A stretch of DNA of 31,865 nt from Gammaproteobacteria bacterium (GCA_023485185.1 JAMCZP010000069.1:1-31865), one strand, 5' to 3'. Shown: positions 9,052 to 18,800, counted from the first letter of the stretch. The notes: a model not told the origin generated them from the letters alone. Program-made: numbers and translations.

Positions 9052-9441
9052 CTAGTCGCCGATGACCATGACGGCTTCTGCTTCCACTTGGCTGCCTTTG
9101 GGCAGCGCTTTCACACCGACGGCGGCACGAGCAGGGAAAGGAGCGGTGAAGAATTCTTCCATGACTTGGTTAACAATCGCAAAGTTATCCAAGTCCACCA
9201 AGTACAGATTCAGCTTAACGATATCGCTTAGCGAACCTGCCGCCTCTTCACATACCGCTTGTAGGTTAGTGAAGACTTGGCGTGCTTGCGCTTCAAAATC
9301 CTCAGAAACAATCACCATGGTCGCGGGATCCAGCGGAATCTGACCAGAAAGATACACCGTGTTGCCCGCTTTAATGGCCTGGGAGTATGGACCAATAGCC
9401 GCGGGGGCTTTGCTGGTATTGATAACAGCCTTATTGCTCAT
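9052..9441 (-). CDS. ridA: Reactive intermediate deaminase RidA
   Basis: RidA hydrolyses reactive enamine/imine intermediates made by PLP enzymes such as threonine dehydratase, protecting other PLP enzymes. The 129-residue protein is the normal length and shows the family start [20 protein letters not shown], the active-site Arg at R105 (PARAAVGV) and Glu at E120 (QVEAEAV). GAGGAG lies about 10 bases upstream of the ATG at 9441. It lies 159 bases downstream of spoT on the same strand, a neighbour order known from other gammaproteobacteria. Confidence 0.96.
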   Translation of the reverse strand: MSNKAVINTSKAPAAIGPYSQAIKAGNTVYLSGQIPLDPATMVIVSEDFEAQARQVFTNLQAVCEEAAGSLSDIVKLNLYLVDLDNFAIVNQVMEEFFTAPFPARAAVGVKALPKGSQVEAEAVMVIGD

Positions 9442-9600
9442 GCGATGTCTCGCTCCTCTAGTGGGTGATACCTACGTCAAATAATGAATAAATAATCGGA
9501 TGGTTGTAAAACGCAATGCTAAAAAATCTATTTTAGTTAATAAAATCAATAGTCTTCGCTACCGATCATTGATCAGTAAGTAGTGACTGATTGTGCGGTA

Positions 9601-11733
9601 TTAGTTGGCGAGTCGGGTAATTTTGCCAACGTTGGGTAGATTGCGAATGCGTTTGATAATTCGCGCCAGGTGCACACGGCCTTTCACCGATAGCGTCAAC
9701 GTTACCGTCGAAAGATGTGCATCGCGCTCTTCAATGCCAATACGCTCGATATTGGCGTCCGCATCGGTGACTAACCCGGCAAGCTCTGCGACCAGCCCAC
9801 GGCGGCTCTCAATTTCAATCCGTAGCGCCACCGGGAAGTCTTCATCGATGGTGTCCGACCACTCAAGCGCAAACAGCTTATCGGGATCGTTTTTATCGGC
9901 AACGTTTTTACATTCGGCGCGATGCACGACTAAGCCTTTGCCAGTAGAAAGGTGGCCCATTACCGGGTCGCCCGGTAGCGGGTGGCAGCAGCGCGCAAAG
10001 TTAGTCACCATGCCCTCACTACCGCTGATCACGACGGCTTTGTTGCCTTCAATGCCTGCGGGATGCTCATAAGTATCATCACCATGGGCGGCATCGACTA
10101 ACCGGCGAGCCACCACATGGGTCATACGATTGCCTAGCCCAAGCGCCTCCAGCAGTGACTCTTCGGATGCAACGTCCAGCTCTTTAAAGGCGCGCTTGAT
10201 GGCACTCTCATCCAGCTCTTCCAGGCTAGTATCAAACGGCGCTAACGCCTTATTGAGTAACCGCCGCCCTAACATAACGGCTTCGGTTTGCTGCTGATAT
10301 TTAAGTGCATGACGAATCGCTGAACGCGCCTTTGCCGTGGTCACGAAGTTTAGCCAAGCAAGATTGGGCCGCGCCCCAGGGGCAGTGATAATTTCCAGCG
10401 TCTGTCCGCTCTCTAAGCGCGTTGAGAGCGGTGCTAAATGGCGGTCAATTCGGCAGGCGATGCAGTTATTGCCGATATCCGTGTGTACGGTGTAAGCAAA
10501 GTCGATCACGGTCGCCCCTTGGGGCAGCTCCATAATGTCGCCTTTCGGCGTAAATACGTAGATATCATCGGGAAACAGGTCATTTTTGACGTGTTCGATA
10601 AATTCTAACGAATCGCCAGCATGGCGCTGCATTTCGAGCAGGCCTTTGACCCATGCGCGAGCGCGGGCGTGGCTACCTTCGGCAATCGGGTGCGAGGTTT
10701 GTCCTGCTTTATAAAGCCAGTGGGCGGCGATGCCGTTATTGGCCATGGCCTCCATTTCGCGGGTGCGTATCTGCACTTCAATCGGCATGCCGCGAGAACC
10801 AAACAGGGTGGTATGCAGGCTCTGGTAGCCGTTGGCCTTTGGGATAGCAATATAGTCTTTAAAGCGCCCAGGTACGGGCTTATAGAGATTATGCACCACA
10901 CCTAAAATACGATAACAGCTGGCCACATCTTCGGTGATGATGCGAAAGCCAAACACGTCCATAATTTCGGCAAAAGGCTTACGCTGGTCGCGCATCTTTT
11001 TATAGATCGACAGCAGATGCTTCTGTCGCCCAATTACCGTGCCGTTAAGGTCATCATCATCCAGGCTTTTTTGCAGCGATGACTGAATTTCGCGCATAGC
11101 GCTGCGCCGATGCCCACGTGCTTTAGCCACCGCACGCTTGATGCGTTCTGAACGCATCGGATGGATCGCTTGAAAGGAGAGATCCTCAAGCTCAACGCGA
11201 ATAGTGTTAATGCCCAGCCGACCCGCAATTCGGGCGTAAATTTCCAGCGTTTCGCGGGCAATACGGCGCTTTTTGTCTGGCCGTAGGGCACCCAGAGTGC
11301 GCATGTTATGCAGGCGGTCGGCCAGCTTAACGATGATGACGCGGATGTCCCGCGACATCGCCAGCACCATCTTCTGGAAGTTTTCCGCCTGGGCGACGGC
11401 TTTGTCTTCAAAAGTGATTTGGGTAAGTTTTGAAACCCCGTCCACCAGTTCTGCTACCGGTTTGCCAAACTGTGCCACTAAGGCCTTTTTGGAGACGCCG
11501 GTATCTTCGATGACATCGTGCAGCATGGCGGCCATCAGGCTTTGATGATCCATGTGCATATTGGCAAGAATATTCGCCACCGCTAGCGGGTGGGTCACAT
11601 AAGGCTCGCCGGAACGCCGACGCTGGCCGTCATGAGCCTGCTCAGCGTAGTAGAAGGCGCGCTTGACCTGCTGGATCTCATCCGGGGGTAAATAGCCGCC
11701 GAGTCGATCGGCCAGGTCATCAATGGTGAACAT
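9601..11733 (-). CDS. spoT: Bifunctional (p)ppGpp synthase/hydrolase SpoT
   Basis: SpoT both makes and degrades the stringent-response alarmone. The 710-residue protein has an intact HD hydrolase domain (H48, H72-D73, E76-D77 in MLHDVIEDTG) and a synthetase domain (FKDYIAIPKANGYQSLHTTL with D293, and IEVQIRT around 318-324). A TGS domain follows at about 385-450 (DDIYVFTPKGDIMELPQGAT), and a C-terminal ACT domain (about 635-710). The intact HD residues argue for SpoT rather than a synthetase-only RelA, as does its place after gmk-rpoZ. It starts 30 bases after the rpoZ stop, so it belongs to the same operon. Confidence 0.97.
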   Translation of the reverse strand: MFTIDDLADRLGGYLPPDEIQQVKRAFYYAEQAHDGQRRRSGEPYVTHPLAVANILANMHMDHQSLMAAMLHDVIEDTGVSKKALVAQFGKPVAELVDGVSKLTQITFEDKAVAQAENFQKMVLAMSRDIRVIIVKLADRLHNMRTLGALRPDKKRRIARETLEIYARIAGRLGINTIRVELEDLSFQAIHPMRSERIKRAVAKARGHRRSAMREIQSSLQKSLDDDDLNGTVIGRQKHLLSIYKKMRDQRKPFAEIMDVFGFRIITEDVASCYRILGVVHNLYKPVPGRFKDYIAIPKANGYQSLHTTLFGSRGMPIEVQIRTREMEAMANNGIAAHWLYKAGQTSHPIAEGSHARARAWVKGLLEMQRHAGDSLEFIEHVKNDLFPDDIYVFTPKGDIMELPQGATVIDFAYTVHTDIGNNCIACRIDRHLAPLSTRLESGQTLEIITAPGARPNLAWLNFVTTAKARSAIRHALKYQQQTEAVMLGRRLLNKALAPFDTSLEELDESAIKRAFKELDVASEESLLEALGLGNRMTHVVARRLVDAAHGDDTYEHPAGIEGNKAVVISGSEGMVTNFARCCHPLPGDPVMGHLSTGKGLVVHRAECKNVADKNDPDKLFALEWSDTIDEDFPVALRIEIESRRGLVAELAGLVTDADANIERIGIEERDAHLSTVTLTLSVKGRVHLARIIKRIRNLPNVGKITRLAN

Positions 11734-11763
11734 CTACCGCGCCTCTATCGGTTCGTTGTAACG

Positions 11764-12021
11764 TTAGTCGTCGATATGAGTAGGCGCCATGGCTGGGCGC
11801 GGACGCACAGCGGCTTCAACTGGCTCGTCCAGTACCGTGTGATCAACCAAGCCTGCGGCAATTTCACGCAGCGCCATGACCGTGGGCTTGTCATTTTCCC
11901 ATGGTAGTAACGCGTCACGGGAGCCGCGCGCCAGTTGGCGAGCGCGCTGGGTAGAAATCATTACCAGCTTGAAACGGTTTTCAACATTTTCAAGACAATC
12001 TTCAACGGTTACGCGAGCCAT
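11764..12021 (-). CDS. rpoZ: RNA polymerase omega subunit
   Basis: Omega helps assemble RNA polymerase by chaperoning beta-prime and takes part in the ppGpp response. With the start at 12021 the protein is 85 residues, [20 protein letters not shown] onward, the standard omega N-terminus; AGGAAGG lies six bases upstream. The frame is open further upstream to 12099, but that extension has no family counterpart. The [14 protein letters not shown] segment and the variable acidic/proline-rich tail are as expected. It lies between gmk and spoT, the classic gmk-rpoZ-spoT operon. Confidence 0.96.
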   Translation of the reverse strand: MARVTVEDCLENVENRFKLVMISTQRARQLARGSRDALLPWENDKPTVMALREIAAGLVDHTVLDEPVEAAVRPRPAMAPTHIDD

Positions 12022-12137
12022 GGGAGCCTTCCTGTTATGACGGAACCGGGCCGACGCCGTATGAGAAAGAAACGGAGCCGACCCAGCAAAAAAACGCATT
12101 TAAAGCTGTATTCAAAAACACAGTAGAACCGTATAGA

Positions 12138-12788
<651 letters not shown>

Positions 12789-12920
12789 TTAGCGAAAATT
12801 AGCAGCAAAAAAGTAGCGAATAGTTAAGTAGAGCGGTAGCTGCGAAGCAGCAAGGCGCGCAGTATCGCACAACCCTCGCTACGACTGTAGCGTTTCGCAA
12901 TGGCACACACGGAGGTTGGC

Positions 12921-13616
12921 ATGCGAAGTACTCTATTTATTTTAGGCTTAATTGCGCTAGGTGTAGCGCTGCAAAAAGGCATTATCGAGGTTCCCCGCCA
13001 TTGGGCGCCCTGGGCCCCCCTGCATATTGATGATCCTATCACCCCGGTGACTAAACTGAAGCTAAGCCGTCTGGCGGATGACCGCGAGGGCTGCTTAGCG
13101 GCATTAGACACCGTGCCTGATGGCGAACTTAGCTACACGCCAATGGCAGATTACTCCCCTACGGCGAGCTGCCCGCTTACCAATATTGTGCGCATGCAAT
13201 CCAGTAACGTTTCCTTTAACCAAAGCTTTGTAGCGACCTGCCCCTTGGCACTGGCCTGGGTTATGTATGAGCGCCATGCGTTACAGCCTGCAGCAGAAGA
13301 GATTATGGGTAGCCGGGTGAGCCAAGTTAACCACGTTGGCAGCTTTGCCTGCCGTAATGTGTATGGCCGCGAATCCGGCAGGCGCAGCGAGCATGCCACC
13401 GCTGAAGCGCTGGATGTGATTGGGTTTCAATTTGAGAATGGGCGGCGTATTACGCTGATCAATAATTGGGATGATGAAGGCGAGGTGGGGGAGTTTTTAC
13501 GCGCAGCTCGGGATGGCGCCTGCGACTCCTTTGGTAACGTACTAGGGCCTGATTACAATGCCGCGCATGCCGATCACTTTCATATGGGCATGCGCGGTTT
13601 TAGGCTGTGTCGCTAA
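12921..13616 (+). CDS. Extensin-like C-terminal domain protein with M15 peptidase-like zinc motifs
   Basis: The ATG at 12921 is preceded by GGAGG five bases upstream, which decides it over an open-frame ATG at 12900. The 231-residue protein starts with a membrane anchor or uncleaved signal (MRSTLFILGLIALGVAL) and then carries the extensin_C fold: cysteine-containing segments around residues 58-145, SEHATAEALDVIGF (157-170) and AAHADHFHMGMRGFRLC near the C-terminus. The pattern H158-x6-D165 plus H219-x-H221 matches the zinc ligands of M15/VanY-type D-Ala-D-Ala peptidases, so a periplasmic role on peptidoglycan is a reasonable inference. In bacteria the name 'extensin' is only a domain name. 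Confidence 0.85.
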   Translation: MRSTLFILGLIALGVALQKGIIEVPRHWAPWAPLHIDDPITPVTKLKLSRLADDREGCLAALDTVPDGELSYTPMADYSPTASCPLTNIVRMQSSNVSFNQSFVATCPLALAWVMYERHALQPAAEEIMGSRVSQVNHVGSFACRNVYGRESGRRSEHATAEALDVIGFQFENGRRITLINNWDDEGEVGEFLRAARDGACDSFGNVLGPDYNAAHADHFHMGMRGFRLCR

Positions 13617-13632
13617 ACAGGTTTATTTAGAC

Positions 13633-13884
13633 TTAGTCGAGGCTAATGTCATCAGCATCCGTAGCAGCACCGGTAGCAGCGCCTACGCCGCCACCAATGA
13701 CAGCACCTTGAGTAACACTACCGCCAGTAGCTGCCGCAGCACCTGCGCCCACAGCCGCACCAACACCTGCTCCGCTAGCGGCGCGTTCACCGGTGGAGGT
13801 GCCACAACCTGCTAAACCAATCGTCAACGCAACAATCGCACTCAAGGCCATAATACGCGGGGCTTTCAAAGCTTGGATTTGCAT
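13633..13884 (-). CDS. Small glycine-zipper lipoprotein
   Basis: The start at 13884 (MQIQALKAPRIM) is chosen because AAGGAG lies six bases upstream; an in-frame ATG two codons earlier is too close to that site. The 83-residue protein has a lipoprotein signal peptide with lipobox L24-A25-G26-C27, then a Gly/Ala-rich body with repeated GxxxG-type spacing (GAGVGAAVGAGAAAATGG, VIGGGVGAATGAA) and an acidic tail. This fits the glycine-zipper family of outer-membrane lipoproteins (OsmB/SlyB-like); no specific function can be assigned. The residue after Cys27 is Gly, not Asp, so outer-membrane sorting is expected. It is convergent with the extensin-like gene, 16 bases apart. Confidence 0.8.
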   Translation of the reverse strand: MQIQALKAPRIMALSAIVALTIGLAGCGTSTGERAASGAGVGAAVGAGAAAATGGSVTQGAVIGGGVGAATGAATDADDISLD

Positions 13885-13984
13885 AGTCATCTCCTTATGA
13901 GGGTGGGGGTACACCCCTTATACCCTAGAAAGAAAACGCCAACATTACCACTATTAACAACGGTAACTTATTCAACGGCGGGTA

Positions 13985-15196
13985 TCAGGTATTGTGAATC
14001 AGCGTTCCATAAGTGCGTTTTTCTAACCAACGCCCGGCAGCAAAGATAACCAGCCCACAGCACGCTAAACCTGCGCCTACCAAGCCCGTGCTTGACCAGC
14101 TAAACCCAGCACTAATCGCCAAACCGGCAAGCCACGCACCCAGTGCGTTCGCCCCATTGAAGGCGGCATGGTTAAGCGAAGCCGCCATGGTTTGGGCATC
14201 TTCTGCCACATCCATTAGGCGAGTTTGCAACGAAGGTGCTAGCGCCATACTCGTGCCCACCAGGCCGACAAACAGCAGCCCCGACCAAACGTTATTCGCA
14301 GCGAAGTAAAATAACCCCTGAACCACGCCACACCAAAGCAGGATAAGCGGAATAGCGCGCATCAGATTTTTATCTGCCATACGCCCACCGATTAAATTAC
14401 CGGCGATAGAGCCCAGGCCAAAAATCACCAAGACCAAGGGCCCTAGCGACTCGCTCATGCCCGCTTGCTGGGTCAAGGTGGGCATCACATAACTAAAAAT
14501 AGCGAACATGCCGCCGCAGCCAATACAGGCAAGCGCCAGCGCCACTAATACACGCTGCTTTAACAGCGCTGAGAGCTCACGCAGCGGGCTTGCGAAAGCA
14601 TCGACCGCTTGAACAGGCACATAAATGCGGATCAGCAGGGCGGTTAATAGCGCAATAACGCCCACCCCGACAAACGCGATTTGCCAACCAAACTGGTTGC
14701 CAGCCCAGGTTCCCAGCGGGGCGCCAATTAAAATGGCGACCGTTAACCCCATCATCACCCTGGAAATAGCACGGGCCCGCTGGTCTACCGGTACAGCGCC
14801 CGCTGCCACCAGTGCCGCAATGCCGAAAAACGCCCCGTGGGGCAAACCAGCCAGAAAACGCAGGCCCACAAATGACCAGAACCCCGGTGCCATGGCGCTG
14901 GCAATATTGCCCACCGCAAACACCAGCATCAGTATAATCAGTAGTGCCCGCCTGGGAGCTCGCGCGGCTAGCGCGGAAATCAGCGGTGCGCCCACGACTA
15001 CGCCCAGGGCGTAGCTGCTGATCGCGTAACCCACTTGCGGCACCGTGACAGCTAAATCACCCGCGACACGGTTCATCAAGCCCATAATGACAAACTCGCT
15101 GGTACCAATCCCAAAACCACCCAACGCCAACACAAATTCAGCCACGCGCGGGTTACGCGCCAGCCCTTGAGACGACGATGCTGCCGAATCCTGCAT
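13985..15196 (-). CDS. MFS transporter of the DHA1 (AraJ/YdhP-like) group
   Basis: The 403-residue protein has twelve likely membrane segments. The start VLALGGFGIGTSEFVIMGLM and the following VPQVGYAISSYALGVVVGAPL are typical of the AraJ/YdhP/PbuE-like exporters in the drug:H+ antiporter-1 family. The motif-A position reads APLISALAARAPRRALLI (around residues 54-71) and a second GGRMADKNLMRA copy is seen near residue 265. AAGGAG lies about six bases upstream of the ATG at 15196. It appears monocistronic. Substrate unknown; efflux of sugars, purines or drugs is known among relatives. Confidence 0.86.
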   Translation of the reverse strand: MQDSAASSSQGLARNPRVAEFVLALGGFGIGTSEFVIMGLMNRVAGDLAVTVPQVGYAISSYALGVVVGAPLISALAARAPRRALLIILMLVFAVGNIASAMAPGFWSFVGLRFLAGLPHGAFFGIAALVAAGAVPVDQRARAISRVMMGLTVAILIGAPLGTWAGNQFGWQIAFVGVGVIALLTALLIRIYVPVQAVDAFASPLRELSALLKQRVLVALALACIGCGGMFAIFSYVMPTLTQQAGMSESLGPLVLVIFGLGSIAGNLIGGRMADKNLMRAIPLILLWCGVVQGLFYFAANNVWSGLLFVGLVGTSMALAPSLQTRLMDVAEDAQTMAASLNHAAFNGANALGAWLAGLAISAGFSWSSTGLVGAGLACCGLVIFAAGRWLEKRTYGTLIHNT

Positions 15197-15380
15197 GCTT
15201 ATCTCCTTGGGATACCGAACAGTTGGTACCTTGATTAGCGCTAAATGATCGCAGGATTAGACGAAAGTAGAAATACACAACCTTCAAAAAGTTAGCTAGC
15301 GAAGAACATAAGCGCCAAGGTTCACGCTTTTACTCCTGCTTTGCTAGTGTGAAGCTTTTACTTAGACGCGTGAGGCAATA

Positions 15381-15993
15381 ATGACGCCCGAAACCATTGA
15401 ACAAGCCATGCAAGCGTTAGCGAAAGCTGACCCGGATATTGCCCGAGCTTACCCCTTTAGTCGGTGCGCCTGCCCCACGCCAGCATAACCAGGGTTTTGC
15501 GACGTTTTTCAGTACGATCGTCAGCCAACAGCTTTCCACCGAAGCGGCCCGCGCGATTATGGGCCGTGTTAATACACTACTGCCTGAGCTGCACGCCAAA
15601 GCGGTCATGGAGATGGAAGGCCAAGCTTTGCGAGATGCAGGCCTCTCCTGGCGCAAGATCGAATATGCCAAAGGGTTGGCAGAAGCTGAACTGGCGGGCA
15701 CCTTCAGCGCCGACGGTTTAGCGCATTTAAGCGATGACGAGGCGATTGCTGCGATCACTGAACTGCGCGGCTTTGGCCGTTGGAGCGCCGAGATCTACCT
15801 GATGTTTTCGCTAAAACGCCCGGATATCTTCCCCGCGGATGATCTTGCCCTGCGAGTCGCGTTAGGCCGCTTAAAAGGCATGGACGACAAACCCACGCCT
15901 AAGCAGGCCCGCCAGTTAGTGGAGCCCTGGGCGCCCTGGCGCAGCGTGGGCTCGCTGTTTTTGTGGCATTACTATCGCGGCGAGCCGCTGTAG
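15381..15993 (+). pseudogene. AlkA-like 3-methyladenine DNA glycosylase with an apparent +1 frameshift
   Basis: This enzyme family removes alkylated bases in base-excision repair. The start is ATG at 15381 with GAGG just upstream (MTPETIEQAMQALAKADPDI). That frame stops at 15486-15488. The conserved body continues in the +1 frame from about 15457 (LVGAPAPRQHNQGFATFFST). It includes the helix-hairpin-helix ELRGFGRWSAEIYLMF and the catalytic Asp in FPADD (second Asp, matching D238 of E. coli AlkA). One extra base in ACCCCTTTAG (15451-15460) explains the break; removing it gives a 203-residue protein of normal length. It may be a sequencing error, a recent mutation or a +1 slip at CCC-T. Without it, translation could begin at TTG 15439 and lose the N-terminus. 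Confidence 0.82.
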
Positions 15994-16004
15994 GGCGTTG
16001 GCCT

Positions 16005-16880
16005 TTAAAGAGTGAGTCCACCAAATTTGCCGTTCTGATAGTCCTCTACAGCCTCAACAATCTCTTCACGGGTGTTCATAACGAAGGGACCGTGGGAGTA
16101 GACAGGTTCATTGATCACCTCGCCATGGCCAAACAGTAGGCGAGCATCGCTGCTAGCTTCGATCACAACGCCACCACCATCGCGGTCTACTTCGATCAAA
16201 TGGTGCGGCTGAACGGGTTCGCCGCCCACCTCAACGTTGCCCTCCACCACGTAGAGAAACACCTGCCGTCCAGAAGCGACGGAGAGCTGCTCACGCGACC
16301 CGGCAGGCAGCCGTAGCGTCGACATAAACACGCCGGTTAGCGTTTCAATAGGGCCAGCGCTGCCCTGCCACTCACCAGCAATTAGGTTCAACTCACCGCC
16401 GCCTGGCAGCGCAATGGCGGGTATTGATCCCTGCTGCAGGCCCACATAGCGCGGTTCGCTCATCTTTAAGCTAGCTGGCAGATTTATCCACAGCTGCAAA
16501 ATTTCCAACGGGCCGCCCTCGCGCAGAAACTCCGGTGGCGAAATTTCTGCATGCACAATGCCGCTGCCCGCGGTCATCCACTGCACGCCGCCCGCGTTGA
16601 TCACGCTTTGATGCTTGGCGCTATCTGCATGGGCAAGCGAGCCTTCCAGAATAAAGGTGACCGTTTCAAAGCCACGGTGTGGGTGCGGGCCAAACGGCAA
16701 CCCCTGATTGTTAGCGGGGTAGGTCTGAGGGCCGTGGTGGTTAAGAAACAGAAATGGATCGAGCTGATCCAGCCCTGGCCCCGGCAGTGGCCGCCGGGTA
16801 ACTAAATCGCCGATATCATCGCGCTTGGCCGGGTGCTGGGCGATCACGTTGCGCACTGTTTGATTAATATCTGATGGCAT
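16005..16880 (-). CDS. Pirin family cupin protein
   Basis: Pirins are two-domain cupins that bind one iron; bacterial members may act as quercetinases or bind metabolic enzymes. The start ATG at 16880 lies six bases after AAGGAG, better than the GTG one codon earlier. The 291-residue protein has all four metal ligands: H66 and H68 in GPHPHRGFETVT, and H110 and E112 in GIVHAE. The pirin C-terminal domain follows (about 175-280), with the characteristic end EPVYSHGPFVMNTREEI. It is preceded by a 145-base gap after dld, so co-transcription with the catabolic operon is possible but not shown. Confidence 0.92.
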   Translation of the reverse strand: MPSDINQTVRNVIAQHPAKRDDIGDLVTRRPLPGPGLDQLDPFLFLNHHGPQTYPANNQGLPFGPHPHRGFETVTFILEGSLAHADSAKHQSVINAGGVQWMTAGSGIVHAEISPPEFLREGGPLEILQLWINLPASLKMSEPRYVGLQQGSIPAIALPGGGELNLIAGEWQGSAGPIETLTGVFMSTLRLPAGSREQLSVASGRQVFLYVVEGNVEVGGEPVQPHHLIEVDRDGGGVVIEASSDARLLFGHGEVINEPVYSHGPFVMNTREEIVEAVEDYQNGKFGGLTL

Positions 16881-17025
16881 CACTTACTCCTTATCAATAC
16901 GCTTAGCGTAAAACCTACCGCAGCGTATTAGGAGCGAATAATTTGCCTCGTTTCGTTGCAGGAAATTGAAAAACGGGTTCTTTTCGCGGGCAGGCACCGG
17001 CCAGAGGGAAACGCCGCAGCCCACG

Positions 17026-18765
17026 TTATCGCCAATCACGCTGTTTTGATGTCTTACCAATCCCGGGGTTGAACTGATTGGTAGGGTCGAGTTGCCGATA
17101 GAAATCGCGCAGCGCTGGCTTAGCATGATACAGATGCCCCACATTGTGCTCGGCTGGATATTCGGCTCCCCGGGCATCGAGCAGCGCACAAATCTCCTGC
17201 TCCAAGGCGTGACAATCCTCGCCTTTTTTCACCAGATACTCCTGATGCAGCACATGGCAGAGAAAATGTCCCACATAGAACTTGCGCTCGATCCGCGCCT
17301 CGATCTCGGGCGGCAAGGTCTCGAACCAGTCGAGGGCATCCCTCGGCAGCGCCACGTCAAGTGCCACGATATCTTCGACCGTTCGCGGATGAACGGCTCG
17401 GTAGCGCACCACGGCGCCCCCTGAGGCGAAGCGATTGAGGAACGCGGCGCTACCCTCCTCATCAGTACACTCGAAGAAGTCACTGTGCTCGGCTGGGAAT
17501 CGCTCTGCCAGATAGGCGCGCATTTCAGCGATGCACTCTCCCCCTGTGCGCAGCATCAGATGGTGTGTATAGCGGTCACGGTAATCGAGCAAGCGTCGTG
17601 GCATATGTTCGGGGAACAGCCGGGACGCAGCCTGAAGCAGCCGGTCAGACAGATGGCGGCCCAGGCGCAGCGACTCGGTGACACCATCGAACCAGCTTTT
17701 CGCGGCAAAGGCTTTCGGTACGTTCAGGGTGCCGAACCGGCGGATGAACAGGAAAAGATCCTTGCCATAGGCGTGCGCCATATCAAAGGCATCTTTATGC
17801 ATGTATTCGCCAGCGATGGGCAGGTGCTGGAACTGACCGAGCAGGTCTCTTCTGATCTGCTGCAACTGGTCGGGATCATTGGTGCCTATATAGAAGACGC
17901 GCTCGTTGGACGCAGCGGGGAAGGTGTCCATCCGTACCGCAAACACGGCCAGCTTTCCTGCAGAGCCGGACACTTCATAATGGCGGCGTGGGTCGGCGTT
18001 GAAGCGCGCAGGCGTCGAGGCCGAGATATCGCGCACGTGCGTTTTGTACTCTCGGTCGGATGCCCAGGCGGTCTCGCTCATCTGGATATCGCTTGGTGAG
18101 TAGTGGCCTCTGTCCAAGCGGGTCAGTACCTCTTCCGGCGAGTTACCCAGCTCAATCCCCAGGTGATTCACCAGCACCAGCTTGCGCTCCGGGGTCACCT
18201 GAGCGAAGAGAGATAGCTGCGTATACGCGGGCCCACGCTGTACCAGCGAGCCGCCCGAGTTGTTGCAAATGCCGCCGGTCACCGACGCGCCAATGCAGCT
18301 CGACCCAATCACGGAGTGGGGTTCACGGCCCATGGGGCGCAGCGCATGCTCCAGCCGATCCAGCGTTGCTCCGGGAAGACAAATAGCCTGACGCCCCTCG
18401 TCGATTAAATCGACCCGGTCGATGCGCAAGGTATTGATGATCACGATGGGCCGGTCATAGCCCGTTCCGAAAGGGGTAGAGCCGCCGGTCAGTCCGGTAT
18501 TGGCGGCCTGCATGATGATAGCAACATCGACGTCCACACAGGCTTGTAATACCTGCCACTGCTCCCAAAGCGTACCTGGCTCGACCGCGGCCATCACCTC
18601 TCCATCGCCGTAACGGTAGCCTTTACGAAAGCGGTGGGTGGCGCGGGTGCCGACATGCACATAACGCTTGCCCGTGACGCTTTGCAACTGAGCAATGAGC
18701 GAACTGGCCATCTCTGAATACCCATCAATAATGTTCATGGTGAGCAGAGTGCGCTGCCCCGACAT
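17026..18765 (-). CDS. dld: Quinone-dependent D-lactate dehydrogenase
   Basis: Dld is a peripheral membrane FAD enzyme that oxidises D-lactate to pyruvate and passes electrons to quinone. The 579-residue protein aligns closely from memory with E. coli Dld (571 aa): MQAANTGLTGGSTPFG, REPHSVIGSSCIGASVTGGI and CNNSGGSLVQRGPAYT in the FAD domain, and the C-terminal EYPAEHNVGHLYHAKP and DPTNQFNPGIGKTSKQRDW. The membrane-binding domain is in the middle. The ATG at 18765 is used because GGAGAG lies about 10 bases upstream; inner ATGs at 18738 and 18711 are alternatives. It lies 35 bases behind the TRAP permease gene, as the last gene of that operon, implying a D-2-hydroxyacid arises in the pathway. 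Confidence 0.96.
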   Translation of the reverse strand: MSGQRTLLTMNIIDGYSEMASSLIAQLQSVTGKRYVHVGTRATHRFRKGYRYGDGEVMAAVEPGTLWEQWQVLQACVDVDVAIIMQAANTGLTGGSTPFGTGYDRPIVIINTLRIDRVDLIDEGRQAICLPGATLDRLEHALRPMGREPHSVIGSSCIGASVTGGICNNSGGSLVQRGPAYTQLSLFAQVTPERKLVLVNHLGIELGNSPEEVLTRLDRGHYSPSDIQMSETAWASDREYKTHVRDISASTPARFNADPRRHYEVSGSAGKLAVFAVRMDTFPAASNERVFYIGTNDPDQLQQIRRDLLGQFQHLPIAGEYMHKDAFDMAHAYGKDLFLFIRRFGTLNVPKAFAAKSWFDGVTESLRLGRHLSDRLLQAASRLFPEHMPRRLLDYRDRYTHHLMLRTGGECIAEMRAYLAERFPAEHSDFFECTDEEGSAAFLNRFASGGAVVRYRAVHPRTVEDIVALDVALPRDALDWFETLPPEIEARIERKFYVGHFLCHVLHQEYLVKKGEDCHALEQEICALLDARGAEYPAEHNVGHLYHAKPALRDFYRQLDPTNQFNPGIGKTSKQRDWR

Positions 18766-18767
18766 CG

Positions 18768-18781
18768 GGAGAGCGCTCTCC
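18768..18781. promoter_or_regulatory. Perfect 14-bp palindrome covering the dld ribosome binding site
   Basis: GGAGAGCGCTCTCC is its own reverse complement and sits in the 35-base gap between the TRAP permease gene and dld. In the mRNA it would place the only good Shine-Dalgarno sequence for dld (GGAGAG) in one arm of a short hairpin. This could tune dld translation relative to the transporter, or be a protein site. Function is inferred. Confidence 0.5.
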
Positions 18782-18800
18782 GCACGCTTTGACTGCTTAG

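Noticed and set aside
9540..9600. Weak hairpin ATCAGT...ACTGAT after spoT as a terminator
   Set aside because: Only six base pairs with an eight-base loop and no T-run; ridA may be co-transcribed with spoT.
12824..13111. Open frame on the minus strand across the gmk/extensin intergenic region
   Set aside because: Its coding content mirrors the extensin-like gene on the other strand, and it would cover the divergent promoters; no recognisable protein.
16896..16929. Inverted repeat AATACGCT...AGCGTATT between dld and pirin as a terminator for the TRAP operon
   Set aside because: The loop is 18 bases long and no T-run follows on the minus strand; it could be an operator but the evidence is thin.
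16884..17189. Open frame of 101 codons on the minus strand overlapping the end of dld
   Set aside because: It overlaps the well-supported C-terminus of dld in another frame, has no family resemblance and no ribosome binding site; it is a shadow.
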